Origin: Oceanicaulis alexandrii DSM 11625
Lineage (GTDB): Bacteria; Pseudomonadota; Alphaproteobacteria; Caulobacterales; Maricaulaceae
Assembly: GCF_000420265.1 (NCBI RefSeq)
Contig: NZ_ATUP01000001.1
Span: 1,612,001-1,676,000, forward strand
Direction of reading: 5' to 3'
DNA length: 64,000 bases
In this document: positions 17,963 through 28,350 of the stretch, in pieces
Layout of the letters: the number at the start of each line of letters is the position of its first letter
How positions within the stretch are numbered: the first letter of the stretch is position 1
Made by a program: the position numbers and the translations under genes
Notes under the pieces: model-generated
Seen by the model: only the letters and a program-made list of their open reading frames with translations
Database searches by the model: none
What the model was told of the DNA's origin: nothing

Positions 17963-19308
17963 ATCATTCAGACCGCCGCCAGCCGCGCAAGTCTGGATCT
18001 GAGCCTAAATCCTCCACCAAGAATTTGATGCCGCGCGGCACCGCGCTCGGCGCGGTCGAAGGCGTGCTCGCCAAGGGCGTGCCGCTGGACGGCGCTCTGG
18101 CCGGGCGGCCGGAATGGAAACGCATGGAGCCGCGTGATCGCGCTTTTGCGCGCGCCATCGCCTCCTCCGTGATCCGCCGTCCCATCGCGCTCGACGCGGC
18201 TCTGATGCAGGTGCTCGACAAGCCTTTGCCGGATGAAGAGATCAAGGCGCATCTGATCCTGCGTTGCGGCGCGGCCGAGCGCCTGATCCTTGAAACCCCG
18301 GCCCACGCCGCGGTGGACGCCTGGGTCAGCCTGATGGCGCAGGATCCCAATACCGCCCGGTTCAAGAATCTGGCGAACGCCGTGCTGCGCCGGGTCGTGG
18401 ATCAGGGCAAAGGCGCGTTTCTGGATTCAGACCCGCTTGAAGATCTGCCCGACTGGCTGGCCGAGCGCTGGGTGGAGACCTATGGCGAGCCGGTGGCGCG
18501 CGCCATCGCCATCGCCCGGTCCGTCCCGCCGACGCTGGATCTCACCGCCAAGCCGGGCTTTGACGCTCAGAGCTTCGCCGACGAAATCGGCGCCAAGGTG
18601 TTGGAGACCGGCACGATCCGGCGCCCGGACATTGGCGCGGTGGATGGCCTGCCGGGCTTTGAAGCGGGCGATTGGTGGGTTCAGGATGTGGCCGCGGCTC
18701 TGCCGGCGCGCATTCTGAACGTCAAACCCGGTGAAAAGGTCGCCGATCTCTGCGCTGCGCCGGGGGGCAAGACCTTGCAGCTGGCCGCTGCGGGCGCGTC
18801 AGTGATCGCGGTCGACGCTTCGCCGAAACGCCTCAAGCGTCTGGCTGAAAACCTGGAACGCACCAAACTCAACGCCGAGATCGTCACCGCCGATGTGGCG
18901 GACTGGACAGCGCCGGAGCCCATGGACGCGATTTTGCTCGATGCGCCCTGCTCGGCGACGGGCACGCTGCGTCGCCGCCCGGATGCGGCCTGGGCGAAAG
19001 AGCCCGGCGATATCGCCAATCTGGCCGAGATCCAGCGTCGCCTGCTGGACGCCAGTTTCGCCCAGCTTAAATCGGGCGGGCGGCTGGTCTATTGCACCTG
19101 TTCGCTGGAGCTTGAAGAGGGCGAAGACCAGATCGCGGCCTTCCTCGACCGCACGCCGGACGCGCGGCTTGATCCGGTGACGGCGGACGAGCTGCCGGGC
19201 CTGAAAGAAGCGCTCCGCCCGGACGGCGCCGTGCGCACCCGTCCCGATATGTGGGATGAACGCGGCGGCATGGACGGCTTCTATATTGCGCGCATCGTGA
19301 AAGCCTAA
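17959..19308 (+). CDS. RsmB-family rRNA cytosine-C5 methyltransferase
   Basis: A 449-residue protein with an N-terminal NusB-like domain (about 25-160) and a C-terminal SAM-methyltransferase domain with [21 protein letters not shown] (release cysteine) and YCTCSLE (catalytic cysteine). This matches RsmB, which makes m5C967 in 16S rRNA. Start is GTG, overlapping the rlmN stop. A bidirectional terminator follows. The pairing of two rRNA modification genes suggests a shared operon role in ribosome maturation. Confidence 0.92.
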   Translation: MNHSDRRQPRKSGSEPKSSTKNLMPRGTALGAVEGVLAKGVPLDGALAGRPEWKRMEPRDRAFARAIASSVIRRPIALDAALMQVLDKPLPDEEIKAHLILRCGAAERLILETPAHAAVDAWVSLMAQDPNTARFKNLANAVLRRVVDQGKGAFLDSDPLEDLPDWLAERWVETYGEPVARAIAIARSVPPTLDLTAKPGFDAQSFADEIGAKVLETGTIRRPDIGAVDGLPGFEAGDWWVQDVAAALPARILNVKPGEKVADLCAAPGGKTLQLAAAGASVIAVDASPKRLKRLAENLERTKLNAEIVTADVADWTAPEPMDAILLDAPCSATGTLRRRPDAAWAKEPGDIANLAEIQRRLLDASFAQLKSGGRLVYCTCSLELEEGEDQIAAFLDRTPDARLDPVTADELPGLKEALRPDGAVRTRPDMWDERGGMDGFYIARIVKA

Positions 19309-19335
19309 CCGTCAATTGCCAAACAGACGCACAGC

Positions 19336-19367
19336 AAACCCCGGCCCGCATTGCGGACCGGGGTTTT
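19336..19367. terminator. Bidirectional terminator between rsmB-like gene and isocitrate dehydrogenase
   Basis: AAACCCCGG (19336-19344) pairs with CCGGGGTTT (19358-19366), with an inner CCGC/GCGG stem and one C-A mismatch; TTTTG follows on plus, and T-rich bases also follow on minus. It serves two converging genes. Confidence 0.88.
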
Positions 19368-19383
19368 GTGTCGGATGTGACCC

Positions 19384-20871
19384 TTACTGGCCCTGACCCA
19401 GCGAGTAGCCGGGCTTGCCGTCGAACTCGTAGAGCTGTTCGGTTTTCACAAAGTCGACGCCGCTTTTTTCAAGCCGGGTCAGAAGATCGACCACGTCGGC
19501 GTTCTTGCGCACGCCCTCGCCCATGAAGCGGCAGCGCCAATGGTCGGTCTTGAAGGTTTCGGGCAAGCCTTGCGGCCAGACCTTCACCCCGCGATTGGTG
19601 ATCATCTTCAGCGACAAGGCCGCACCGCCGGCCGCAAGGTTCAGCGTTTTCGCCAGCTCATCGGGGTTCTGCGTCGGTATGTCCACAAAGACATCCACGC
19701 CGACCAGCGTCTTGGTCTGGCGCTCGCGGCGCTTGTAGGGCGCGATGGCGACGCCGCCGGCTTTGGCGTTGTAGCGCACGGGCGTGAAATGGGACGGCTC
19801 TTGGCCCAGGCGCGCGATCACGGCGTCGGCGAAGGCGTCCGTGCCCACTTGTTGCTTGGTCATGCCCTCAGAGGCGATGTCGACGGTATGCACGCCGTCC
19901 TCAAGGGTTTTCAGCCAGGCGTTATGGAGTTTTTCCGCCACATCGGCCTGACCGATATGGACCAGCATCTGCACGCCCGCGAGGATCAGGCCGGACGGGT
20001 TCGCCACATTCTGGCCCGCAATCATCGGGGCCGAGCCGTGAATGGCCTCGAACATGGCGCAATGCTCGCCGATATTGGCGGATCCGCCCAAGCCCACCGA
20101 GCCGGTGATTTCGGCGGCGACGTCGGAAATGATGTCGCCATAAAGGTTCGAGGTGACGATCACATCGAACTGTTCGGGCGCATCGGCGAGCTTGGCGGTG
20201 CCGATATCAATGATCCAGTGATCGGTCTTGATGTCGGGATACTCTTTGGAAATCTCGTCAAACACCTCATGAAACAGACCATCGGTCAGCTTCATGATGT
20301 TGTCCTTTGACAAGCAGGTGACTTTCTTGCGGCCATTGGCGCGGGCGTAATCAAACGCATAGCGCACGATCCGCTCACAGCCGGGGCGCGAGATCAATTT
20401 GAGGCATTGCACCACTTCATCGGTCTGACGGTGCTCGATCCCGGCGTAGAGGTCTTCCTCGTTCTCGCGCACGATCACCACGTCCATGTCAGGATGGCGC
20501 GTGGCGACGAAGGGCGACAGCGCGGCGCAGGGGCGCACATTGGCGAACAGGCCCAGCGATTTGCGCACGGTGACATTCAGCGATTTGAAGCCGCCGCCCT
20601 GAGGCGTGGTGATCGGCGCCTTGTAGAAGACTTTCGTCCGGCGCAGGGACTCCCACGCGCTGTCCTCAATGCCGGCGCTGACCCCGTTGAGATAGACCTG
20701 CTCACCGATGGCGATCGGCTCGGGCGCCAGGGCGGCGCCGGCGGCCTCCAGCACTCTCAGGCTGGCTTTCATGATTTCCGGGCCGATGCCATCGCCGTAC
20801 GCGACGGTGATCGGGGTGGGGGTGCGCGTCGCCGTGGAGGCGGCGTTCGAGGCGGAGACGTGGACGTTCAT
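19384..20871 (-). CDS. icd: Isocitrate dehydrogenase, long Thermus-type form
   Basis: This 495-residue enzyme oxidises isocitrate to 2-oxoglutarate in the TCA cycle. It has the beta-decarboxylating dehydrogenase core (YGDGIGPEI, the substrate loop around SLNVTVRKSLGLFANVRP, NLYGDIISD) plus a C-terminal extension of about 150 residues, like the 496-residue Thermus thermophilus enzyme and unlike the ~415-residue E. coli one. The cofactor loop reads HGSAPMIAGQNVANP: neither the Lys-Tyr pair of NADP enzymes nor the Asp of classic NAD enzymes, so cofactor choice is uncertain. It is divergent from a LysR gene. Confidence 0.9.
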   Translation of the reverse strand: MNVHVSASNAASTATRTPTPITVAYGDGIGPEIMKASLRVLEAAGAALAPEPIAIGEQVYLNGVSAGIEDSAWESLRRTKVFYKAPITTPQGGGFKSLNVTVRKSLGLFANVRPCAALSPFVATRHPDMDVVIVRENEEDLYAGIEHRQTDEVVQCLKLISRPGCERIVRYAFDYARANGRKKVTCLSKDNIMKLTDGLFHEVFDEISKEYPDIKTDHWIIDIGTAKLADAPEQFDVIVTSNLYGDIISDVAAEITGSVGLGGSANIGEHCAMFEAIHGSAPMIAGQNVANPSGLILAGVQMLVHIGQADVAEKLHNAWLKTLEDGVHTVDIASEGMTKQQVGTDAFADAVIARLGQEPSHFTPVRYNAKAGGVAIAPYKRRERQTKTLVGVDVFVDIPTQNPDELAKTLNLAAGGAALSLKMITNRGVKVWPQGLPETFKTDHWRCRFMGEGVRKNADVVDLLTRLEKSGVDFVKTEQLYEFDGKPGYSLGQGQ

Positions 20872-21014
20872 TCGGGTTTCCTCATTCCAGCGTGAGTCAA
20901 CAAACGACGGGCGCGGGTGGACGCGATCAGTCGCTGTGTGAGGCAGGTTTTAGCAAGTCATTAGAATTTGAAAAATTGATTGTCTTGCGTCCATGCATTT
21001 GAGAAACTCATAGT

Positions 21015-21884
21015 ATGCAAACGGACCGTCTGGATCTTGATCTGCTCCGCGCCTTTGTGGCGGTGGCGCAATCGCAGAGCTTTACGCGCGCTGGAGCGCT
21101 GTTGTTCCGCAGTCAGTCGGCGGTCTCGCTCCAGATCCGCAAGCTTGAGCAAATCGTGGATGAGCGGCTGTTCAGCCGCACCGCGCGGCGGGTCACCCTG
21201 ACGCCGGCGGGGGAGCGTCTGATGGGGTATGCCGAGCGCATGCTGGCGCTCCATGACGAAGCGCTGTCGGCGTTTCGGCAGGGCGAGGCGCGCGGCCATG
21301 TGCGCCTGGGAACGCCGGAAGACATCGCCACGGCGCATTTGCCCAAGGCGCTGGCGGAGTTCTCCCGCGCCCACCCCGGCATTCAGCTCGAAGTGACCTG
21401 TGACCTGACGCTGAACCTGATGGATATGTTTCACGCCGGGCGTCTGGACGTGGCGCTGGTCAAGCGCGAGCCGAGCGCGGCGGTGGACGGCCAGCGCGTC
21501 TGGTCAGAGCCTCTGGTCTGGGTGGGGGCCGATGACAGCGTGTTCAAAACGGACGGTGTCACAGCGCTGGTGGTGAGCCCCGAGCCTTGCGTCTACCGCA
21601 AGCGTGCCGTGGAGGCGTTGGGACGCGCGGGCGGCCGGGCGCGTGCCGCCTATGTCTGCGGCTCGCTGGCCGGGGCGCTGGCGGCGGTGCGGGCCGGCTT
21701 GGGCGTTGCGGTCTTGCCGCGGGATTTCGCCCCGGATGATCTCGCCATTGACGAGGGCGCGCGCATGCCGCCGCTCGATGACGCCGAGGCGGTGTTGCTG
21801 ACCGCCGCAGACGCCGGACTGGCCGCCCGCCGCCTGGCCGACCATCTGGCGCATGCGCTCGAGGACGAACCGGCGCGATTCTAG
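21015..21884 (+). CDS. LysR-family transcriptional regulator beside isocitrate dehydrogenase
   Basis: A 289-residue LysR protein: winged helix at the N-terminus (LDLDLLRAFVAVAQSQSFTRAGALLFRSQSAVSLQIRKLE) and an effector domain with GHVRLGTPEDIATAHLP. The 143-base gap to the divergent icd gene is AT-rich (TTGAAAAATTGATTG) compared with its surroundings and likely holds both promoters. By layout it may control icd, which would be unusual for a core TCA gene; this is inference only. Confidence 0.92.
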   Translation: MQTDRLDLDLLRAFVAVAQSQSFTRAGALLFRSQSAVSLQIRKLEQIVDERLFSRTARRVTLTPAGERLMGYAERMLALHDEALSAFRQGEARGHVRLGTPEDIATAHLPKALAEFSRAHPGIQLEVTCDLTLNLMDMFHAGRLDVALVKREPSAAVDGQRVWSEPLVWVGADDSVFKTDGVTALVVSPEPCVYRKRAVEALGRAGGRARAAYVCGSLAGALAAVRAGLGVAVLPRDFAPDDLAIDEGARMPPLDDAEAVLLTAADAGLAARRLADHLAHALEDEPARF

Positions 21885-22153
21885 GCGTCTGCGTCAGGCT
21901 TCAGGAGCGATGCTGGAAAGCGCCGCGCAAATTAAGAAGCCTGCACTGACATATCTGAATGGACCCGGCGTGAGCCCTGTTGCGTCTGCAGATGAGAAAA
22001 CAAAGAAAATCAGGTCGTTGCGGGATGATTTTTTGATTTCAAGGCGGATTCAATCAGTCGCCACTGTAATGAAGAATAAACCCATTCCCTTTCAAGAATT
22101 GTGTGTTTTGACAAATGCTGGGCCGCTTCGCGGGACTGAGCGAGGGATAGAGA

Positions 22154-24145
22154 ATGCGCCTGCAGACACAGCTCCTGATCGGAATTTGCGCTGGAATGGC
22201 GCTGGCGGCCGCGGCCTGTTTTGGCGTAACAATCTGGTTTGCAAACGGTTTGCGGGACACGAGCATCAATACGCGCCTCCAGGCGGAGGCGATCAGCATT
22301 GAAGGCTCCATAGAAGCTGAAGCGCGCCGCGCCTCCAGCATGGCGCGTCTTGCTGGCGCTCTTCCCCCTGTCATTGACGCCTTCGCTGCGAATGATCGCG
22401 AAACATTGGCGACCATTGTCGTTCCGGCGTTTGAGGCGGTCAGCGCCGAGGGTGTCGCGCAATTTCAATATCATCTGCCCCCCGCCACCTCATTTTTGCG
22501 CGTGCATCGGCCTGAGCGATTTGGCGATGATCTGTCTTCATTCAGACAAACAGTCGTTGAGGCCAATGAACGGCGCGAGACGGTGAGCGGCATTGAAGTC
22601 GGGGTGGCAGGTCTCGGCATCCGTGGAGTGCAGCCCGTCTTTGATGGGGCGCGTCATCTCGGTACTGTGGAGATGGGCTTGCGCATGGGCGACGACTTCC
22701 TGGCTGCGCACACCAGTCGGACGGGCACGCAAGCCGCGGTGCACAGAGTGACCGAGAGCGGGATGCAACTGGTCGGATCCTCCTTCCCGCAAACGTTTGA
22801 ATTTGACATGTCGGCTCTGAACAACGGGCTCGTGAACCCGGTGGTTATTCCGCGCGTGGTTATGAATGATACGCCCTTTTCGCTGCGCATCTTCCCACTC
22901 AGGGATTTCGATGGGGCGGTGATCGGCGTGGTCACCATAGCTCTGGATCGCAGTGCTCTGGACGCCAGTCATACCCGTCTTCTGACGGTTTTCAGCACCT
23001 TGTCAGTTCTGATCGTATTGGCCGGGTTTGGTTTGGCGTGGTTGCTCAACCGGTCGATCGCCCGCCCTCTGGTCGCCTTTAACGGCTCCCTGCAAGCCAT
23101 CGCGCGCGGTCAGACGGATGTCGATGTCTATGGGAGCGATCGGAAAGATGAGATCGGCGATCTCGCCGTCGCAGTCACTGAGATCCAGGCGAACGCCAAG
23201 GCCAAGGCTGAAGCCGAGCATGCTGCTGAACAGGAACGCGAATCCCGAGCGCGTGAAGAGCGCCGCCGAATGATGCGCAATCTGGCCGCAGAGTTTGAAA
23301 GCGCAGTGGGTTCAATCGTTGAAACTGTCGCCGCCGCATCCAAGCAGCTGGAGCAGGCCGCTCAGGCGTTGACGTCATCTGCGAAAAAGACCTCCGAGAC
23401 GGCCGGGACTGTCTCTTCATCATCGACCGAGGCTTCCGCCAACGTACAGGCGGTCGCCGCCGCAGCTGAAGAGCTTGCTGCATCGGTCAATGAGATCAGC
23501 GCCCAGGTCTCCAGGTCCAGTGAAATGGCCGACAAGGCCAGCTCGGAGACGCGTGAAACATCCGGGAAAGTCGGCGAGCTGGCTGATTCAGCACAGAAAA
23601 TTGGCGATATCGTCACATTGATCAAGCAAATCGCCGAGCAAACCAATTTGTTGGCGCTGAACGCTACGATCGAGGCCGCGCGGGCAGGTGAGGCGGGTAA
23701 GGGCTTTGCCGTTGTGGCCGATGAAGTGAAGACCCTGGCTGATCAGACTGCTCAGGCGACCACCGAGATCGCCGAGCAAATCGGCGAAATCCAGGCCTCC
23801 ACAGCCGCATCTGTTCAGTCCATCGATGTTATTCAGGACACCATCGAAAAGCTGAACGAAGCCAGTTCCATCATCGCCGCGGGCGTGGAGGAGCAAGGCG
23901 CCTCCACCCGGGAGATCGCTCAAAATTCGAGCGAAGCTTCACGGTCCACAGACACTGTGAGCGCGTCCATTGACGAGGTTATGCGTGAGGCGTCGGATTC
24001 CAGCGCTTCAGCATCACAGGTCCTTGTGTCGGCCTCGGAGCTGTCCCGTCAGGCGGACCAGCTACGCACAGCAGTCGCCGATTTTCTGTCGGCGGTCACG
24101 CGTGAGGATGAGGACGAGGGGCAGCCAAAGGCTCAGGCGGTCTGA
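22154..24145 (+). CDS. Methyl-accepting chemotaxis protein with periplasmic Cache-like sensor
   Basis: A 663-residue chemoreceptor. It has one membrane segment at about 8-30, a periplasmic sensor of about 245 residues resembling Cache_3 / double-Cache domains ([40 protein letters not shown]), a second membrane segment at about 277-300, a HAMP linker, then a long coiled coil with the signalling tip [32 protein letters not shown] near 495-525. The C-terminus has no CheR-binding pentapeptide. The ligand is unknown. The 269-base region upstream holds no other gene. Confidence 0.93.
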   Translation: MRLQTQLLIGICAGMALAAAACFGVTIWFANGLRDTSINTRLQAEAISIEGSIEAEARRASSMARLAGALPPVIDAFAANDRETLATIVVPAFEAVSAEGVAQFQYHLPPATSFLRVHRPERFGDDLSSFRQTVVEANERRETVSGIEVGVAGLGIRGVQPVFDGARHLGTVEMGLRMGDDFLAAHTSRTGTQAAVHRVTESGMQLVGSSFPQTFEFDMSALNNGLVNPVVIPRVVMNDTPFSLRIFPLRDFDGAVIGVVTIALDRSALDASHTRLLTVFSTLSVLIVLAGFGLAWLLNRSIARPLVAFNGSLQAIARGQTDVDVYGSDRKDEIGDLAVAVTEIQANAKAKAEAEHAAEQERESRAREERRRMMRNLAAEFESAVGSIVETVAAASKQLEQAAQALTSSAKKTSETAGTVSSSSTEASANVQAVAAAAEELAASVNEISAQVSRSSEMADKASSETRETSGKVGELADSAQKIGDIVTLIKQIAEQTNLLALNATIEAARAGEAGKGFAVVADEVKTLADQTAQATTEIAEQIGEIQASTAASVQSIDVIQDTIEKLNEASSIIAAGVEEQGASTREIAQNSSEASRSTDTVSASIDEVMREASDSSASASQVLVSASELSRQADQLRTAVADFLSAVTREDEDEGQPKAQAV

Positions 24146-24177
24146 TCGCCTGGTGGCAGGCCATCAGATGCCGGAAC

Positions 24178-24861
24178 TCAGGCAGGCTGGGCGTCTGCAG
24201 CCTTATGGATTTCGTTGACCAGATCGGGGTCGAGCTCCAGCCGCGCCGCCAGCATTTGCAGATAGGCGCGCTCGGCGGGGGTGTCGATCTCGATCGCCAC
24301 CAGCGACGCGGCGTAAATCTCGGCGGCGTGTTCGGGCGTATCCGCAGCGGCGACGACCGCATTGATGTCGAACGGCGCTGACAATTCGTCAAACACGAAC
24401 GCCTTGTCTTCCGCGCTCAGATCCATGGCGTTCAGGCGCGCGAAAATCGCCTCTTTCTCTTCGGCGTCGACCTTGCCATCCGCCTTGGCCGCCGCGATCA
24501 TGGCGCGCACCAGCGCCTTGCCGAGCTGATCGACCGCCGCTTCGTCGGACGGGGCGGGCAGGAAGGCGGAGTTCTCCGGGGCCGGCGTGAACTCTGCGTC
24601 CTGGGCTGATGCCTGAGTGGCGGGCGCTGCGGCCTGGCCTTGCTTGTTTTGCTGGCTCTTCTGCCAAGCGTGATAGGCGAGGCCGCCAATAGCGGCGACG
24701 GCGCCGTATTTGGCCGCTTTGCCCATCATCTTGCGCCCGGACTTGCCCATCAGCATGGAGGCGGCGAAGCCCGCTGCGACGCCGCCGCCGCCCGCCAGCG
24801 CCGTGCGCTGCGCGTTGGGGTCAGTCTGGAGGGCGGTGATGATTTTGTTCACGTCAAACAT
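24178..24861 (-). CDS. DUF533 (TerB-like) inner-membrane-associated protein
   Basis: A 227-residue DUF533 protein. The N-terminus MFDVNKIITALQ is followed by a glycine/alanine-rich hydrophobic stretch (GGGGVAAGFAASMLMG, then YGAVAAIGGLAYHAW), a Pro/Ala/Gln linker, and a helical TerB-like domain (ALVRAMIAAAKADGKVDAEEKEAIFARL). Function is unknown. Start at 24861; an upstream in-frame ATG at 24999 would add 46 unrelated residues. It converges with the chemoreceptor gene. Confidence 0.84.
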   Translation of the reverse strand: MFDVNKIITALQTDPNAQRTALAGGGGVAAGFAASMLMGKSGRKMMGKAAKYGAVAAIGGLAYHAWQKSQQNKQGQAAAPATQASAQDAEFTPAPENSAFLPAPSDEAAVDQLGKALVRAMIAAAKADGKVDAEEKEAIFARLNAMDLSAEDKAFVFDELSAPFDINAVVAAADTPEHAAEIYAASLVAIEIDTPAERAYLQMLAARLELDPDLVNEIHKAADAQPA

Positions 24862-25016
24862 GGCGGACCTTTGCGTCGGTTGGAGGGGTCGGCGCGGCGT
24901 CTCGCCGTCCGTCCGTTTGAGATTGAAATATGCGCCTTTGAGCAATTGGGAAGACCGCCATTCTGGCGCAAGAAGCCGTGACCGGTTTTTCACGCACACA
25001 CAGCAGCGTTAGGTCC

Positions 25017-25044
25017 TTGACTGGCGCGGTGTATTGGGTACTTT
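25017..25044 (+). promoter_or_regulatory. Candidate promoter for tRNA-Ser
   Basis: TTGACT at 25017-25022 and TACTTT at 25039-25044 are 16 bases apart, ending 12 bases before the tRNA. Form and position fit a sigma-70 promoter. Confidence 0.45.
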
Positions 25045-25056
25045 CCGCCGCCTTAC

Positions 25057-25146
25057 GGTGAGGTGGCCGAGTGGTCGAAGGCGCACGCCTGGAACGCGTG
25101 TAGGCGGGTAACCGTCTCGTGGGTTCGAATCCCACCCTCACCGCCA
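25057..25146 (+). tRNA. tRNA-Ser (GGA)
   Basis: A 90-base class II tRNA with encoded CCA. Acceptor arms GGTGAGG and CCTCACC pair fully; anticodon stem CACGC/GCGTG encloses CTGGAAC, giving anticodon GGA (UCC codons). A long variable arm (TAGGCGGGTAACCGTC region) and T loop GTTCGAATC are present. Discriminator base is G, normal for serine. Confidence 0.97.
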
Positions 25147-25154
25147 TTCCTTTT

Positions 25155-25586
25155 TCATGGCTGGTCGCGCAGGCGAACGAAGGTCATGCGCGCTGTGACC
25201 AGGGCGCAATCGCCCTCGGCGGTGCGGATTTCTCCCTTTACGACCGCCTGGCGACCTCTGCGGTTCGCCACACGCGCTTCGCAGATGAGCGCAGCCTGTC
25301 CCGGGACCGGGGCGCGATACACCAGCTCGGCCTTGCCGGTCACCCAGCGGCCCTCTGCCGTGGCGTTGGCTGCGAGACCGCACGCCTGGTCGAGCATGGC
25401 TGCGCTCTCTCCGCCATGCACGACGCCGGCGAGATTGCACCGGCTCGCAGCGGGGGCGAGTTCGAGCACGGCGCGGTCTTCTTCCAGAATGGCGATCCGG
25501 GCCTGCAGTTTCGCCCAGAAGGTGTCGCGGCTGACAGCCCCGTCGAGCTCGGTGCGCATCGCGGCCAGGCGGATGTCCAGGCTCAT
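25155..25586 (-). CDS. PaaI-like hotdog thioesterase
   Basis: A 143-residue hotdog-fold protein with the PaaI-type signature CNLAGVVHGGESAAMLDQACG (the HGG loop and catalytic acid) and the strand RAPVPG. It probably hydrolyses acyl- or aryl-CoA, removing dead-end thioesters from the pathway of the genes before it. It starts at 25586, overlapping the stop of the AMP-ligase gene by four bases (ATGA), and is third in the minus-strand thiolase-ligase-thioesterase operon. Confidence 0.85.
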   Translation of the reverse strand: MSLDIRLAAMRTELDGAVSRDTFWAKLQARIAILEEDRAVLELAPAASRCNLAGVVHGGESAAMLDQACGLAANATAEGRWVTGKAELVYRAPVPGQAALICEARVANRRGRQAVVKGEIRTAEGDCALVTARMTFVRLRDQP

Positions 25587-27088
25587 GACGTCTCCGAAAA
25601 CTGCCGTACAAGATCGGTTCGCATCAGCTTGCCCAGTCCATTGCGGGGGAGTGCGTCGAGCACATGGATGCGCTTGGGTGTCTTGACCGGGCCCAGTCGT
25701 TCCCGCACGGCGGCGCGCAGGGCGTCGACATCGACGCGACCTGCCGCAGGCGCAGTCACGGCGGCCTCGACCCGCTCGCCCCAGTCGAGGTCTTGAGCGC
25801 CGAAGACGCACGCTTCGCCGACCGCGCCGGTCGCCAGAAGCGCGGCTTCGACCTCTGATGGAAAGACATTGAACCCGCCTGAGATGATAAGCTCGCTCGC
25901 CCGGCCTGTTATAAAGAGCCGGCCTTGTTCATCCATCTGTCCGAGATCGCCGGTGTGAAGCCGTCCGTCCCGGATTGTTTCGGCGGTTTTTTCCGGATCC
26001 CCGAGATAGCCGTCCATGATCAGTGGGCCGGCCAGGGTGATCTCTCCGGTTTCTCCGGGGGCGAGCGTTTCGCCGCCGGGACCAAGGATCGTCACCTGGC
26101 TGAGCGGCGCCGGGCGCCCGACGCTGGTCTGCAGCTCGGGATTGGCGAGCTCGGTCTCGCTGATCGTCGTAATGGTCATTGGAGCTTCCGTCTGTCCGTA
26201 CAGTCCGGCGATGCGCGGGCCCAGCGTTTCCTGCGCGCGGATGAGGGCCGGGACAGGAAAGGGAGCCGCGCCATAGATCAGTCGGCGCAGCGCATGAAGC
26301 TGCGTTCCGCTTTCCGCCAGCGCGGCGGCGAGGCGCTGGATGGCTGTGGGCGCCGTGAAACCGGTGGTCACGCCTTCTTTGGCCATGATCCGGGCGAGCG
26401 CGGCCGGAGATGCGCGATCAACCAGCACCAGGCGCGCGCCAGCGGCGAGGGCGGGCAGGATGAAGTGCGAAGAGCCATGGGTGAGCGGCGCGCTGGCCAG
26501 GACAACGTCATCAGAGGCGAGCGGGAACCGGTCAGCCATGTTGATTCGGTTGGCCATGACCGAGCGACACGACTGGACGACGGCTTTGGGACGGCCGGTC
26601 GAGCCGCCCGTGAACTTGATCGCCATGGTTTGCGCGCCGCTGGCGTACAGCGCTTCGAAGCGCGCCGTGTCCGCGCCCAGCGCGTCAAGCGCGAGCGGGT
26701 TCTCTGCGCCCGCCGTTTCAAGAAGGCGCGCTCCGGCCGGGTCGGCGCAGACAAGGTCTGGGCGCGCGAGCGACAGGGCGTGCGCCGTGGCTTCAGGCCC
26801 GTTCGACAGCCCAAGAGGGACCCAGATTCGGCCAGAGATCTGCACGCCAAGCCAGACGCAGAGATGGTCGATCGAGTTGCCCGCTGCGATCGCGACGCGG
26901 CCACCTTTGGGCGTGCGCTGGTCGATAATGGCTGCAGCGGAACGCGCAGCAATCAACAGGTCTCCCGCGGTGATCTCGGAGATCTTGCGCGCATCAGCAT
27001 CATAGCAGGTCGTCGAGATGCGGTCGGGATTGCGGCCGAGCCGGTCGATGGCGTCGGCGACGGGAGCGGAATTGAGGTCCAGACTCAT
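25583..27088 (-). CDS. AMP-dependent acyl/aryl-CoA synthetase
   Basis: A 501-residue adenylate-forming ligase. It has the ATP-binding P-loop FTGGSTGRPKAVVQS, GLYGQTEAPMT, the HTGDLGQMDEQGRLFITGR hinge, and the catalytic lysine near the C-terminus in PRNGLGKLMR. It activates a carboxylic acid as the AMP ester and then CoA thioester; chain type is unknown. It overlaps both neighbours by four bases, showing tight coupling with the thiolase and thioesterase. Confidence 0.9.
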   Translation of the reverse strand: MSLDLNSAPVADAIDRLGRNPDRISTTCYDADARKISEITAGDLLIAARSAAAIIDQRTPKGGRVAIAAGNSIDHLCVWLGVQISGRIWVPLGLSNGPEATAHALSLARPDLVCADPAGARLLETAGAENPLALDALGADTARFEALYASGAQTMAIKFTGGSTGRPKAVVQSCRSVMANRINMADRFPLASDDVVLASAPLTHGSSHFILPALAAGARLVLVDRASPAALARIMAKEGVTTGFTAPTAIQRLAAALAESGTQLHALRRLIYGAAPFPVPALIRAQETLGPRIAGLYGQTEAPMTITTISETELANPELQTSVGRPAPLSQVTILGPGGETLAPGETGEITLAGPLIMDGYLGDPEKTAETIRDGRLHTGDLGQMDEQGRLFITGRASELIISGGFNVFPSEVEAALLATGAVGEACVFGAQDLDWGERVEAAVTAPAAGRVDVDALRAAVRERLGPVKTPKRIHVLDALPRNGLGKLMRTDLVRQFSETS

Positions 27089-28302
27089 CGCGTCAGCACC
27101 GTTACGAGCGTTGCGGCCTCCTCGACGCCGAGAAAGCCCCCGCCATTCTCGGCGACGGCGACGCGCGCGCCTTCGACCTGAAGGGCGCCGGCCTCCCCGC
27201 GCAATTGCTCGACCAGCTCGCAGATCTGGACCACGCCTGTGGCGCCGACCGGATGGCCTTTGGCGACGAGACCGCCGGAGACGTTGACGGGAATCCGTCC
27301 GTTGCGAGCGGTGGCGCCGGAAGCGGTGAACGCCCCGCCTTCACCGCGCGGACACAGCCCCAGGTTTTCAATCTGAAGAAGTTCGGCGAAGCTTGTAGCG
27401 TCGTGCACTTCGGCGAGATCGATCTCTTCGGGTCCAATGCCCGCCGCCTCATAGGCCTTGAGCGCGGCGCGGCGGCCCAGATGATTGTCGTAATCCTCCA
27501 GCGTCCGGTCCGAAGCGCTGGTCCAGCCCGTCCCGGCCAGTGTGACGCCGCGTTGACCAGCTTCACGCGCCGGGCGCAGGACAAGCGCCGCTGCGCCATC
27601 AGATATGGGCGCGCACATCAGACGGGTCAGCGGCCAGACAACCGGTTTGTCGGCCAGCACCTGGGCGGGGCTGGTCTCGCCCCCATACTGGGCGCGCGGA
27701 TTGCGCACGGCGTTGGTATGGTTTTTCGCGGCGGCGTAAGCGATTTGCTCAGGCGTTGTGCCGAAGCGTTCCATGTGGAGCCGCGCCAGCCCGGCGTAAA
27801 TATCCATGAAGAAGCTGCGCCGGGTCGCGGGCGTATAATCCGCAGGCAGGAGCGTTGCGCCGCAAGCCGCCATGCGTGCGGCGGTCTCCTCAATGCGCTC
27901 CACATCGGTTCCGCCGCGGAACGCCTTCATCACCAGCTCGTCGCGGTCGCGATAGACCATCTTCTCGGCGCCCACGACCAGAACGGTCTGTGCGCGTCCG
28001 GCCCGGATCATGTCCGCGCCCATCGCCACGGCCGAGGAGCCCGAGGCGCACGCGTTCTCTACATTGACGATCGGGATCGTATCGAGCCCGAGCGGGGCGA
28101 GCGCGATTTGTCCGCGAACAGCGTTCTGTCCCTCAAGGATGGGCTGTCGCGTGTTTGAGAACAGCGCCGCCTCGATCTGGCCCGTCGCGACCCCCGCATC
28201 GGTCAGCGCCGCTAGGACCGCTTCGCGCACCAGGTCCTTGATTGACCGGGCTTCATGTTTGCCAAGCGCCGTCATGCCCACGCCCGCCACTGCGATCTTC
28301 AT
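27085..28302 (-). CDS. SCP2-type thiolase
   Basis: A 405-residue thiolase-superfamily protein. Acylation cysteine is Cys85 in VENACASGSS; the catalytic histidine is in GGLVAKGHPVGATG. The third position, a cysteine in classical degradative thiolases, is replaced by asparagine in AENGGG, as in SCP-x/SCP2-like thiolases that work on branched or steroid-type acyl chains. No DUF35 partner lies nearby. Start 28302 has GGGAGA upstream; 28347 is less likely. It leads the minus-strand operon, divergent from the PaaN gene. Confidence 0.9.
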   Translation of the reverse strand: MKIAVAGVGMTALGKHEARSIKDLVREAVLAALTDAGVATGQIEAALFSNTRQPILEGQNAVRGQIALAPLGLDTIPIVNVENACASGSSAVAMGADMIRAGRAQTVLVVGAEKMVYRDRDELVMKAFRGGTDVERIEETAARMAACGATLLPADYTPATRRSFFMDIYAGLARLHMERFGTTPEQIAYAAAKNHTNAVRNPRAQYGGETSPAQVLADKPVVWPLTRLMCAPISDGAAALVLRPAREAGQRGVTLAGTGWTSASDRTLEDYDNHLGRRAALKAYEAAGIGPEEIDLAEVHDATSFAELLQIENLGLCPRGEGGAFTASGATARNGRIPVNVSGGLVAKGHPVGATGVVQICELVEQLRGEAGALQVEGARVAVAENGGGFLGVEEAATLVTVLTR

Positions 28303-28350
28303 GTCGTCTCCCGATCTGGTTAAGCGCGCGGAGTCACCCTTGCGCAAGTA

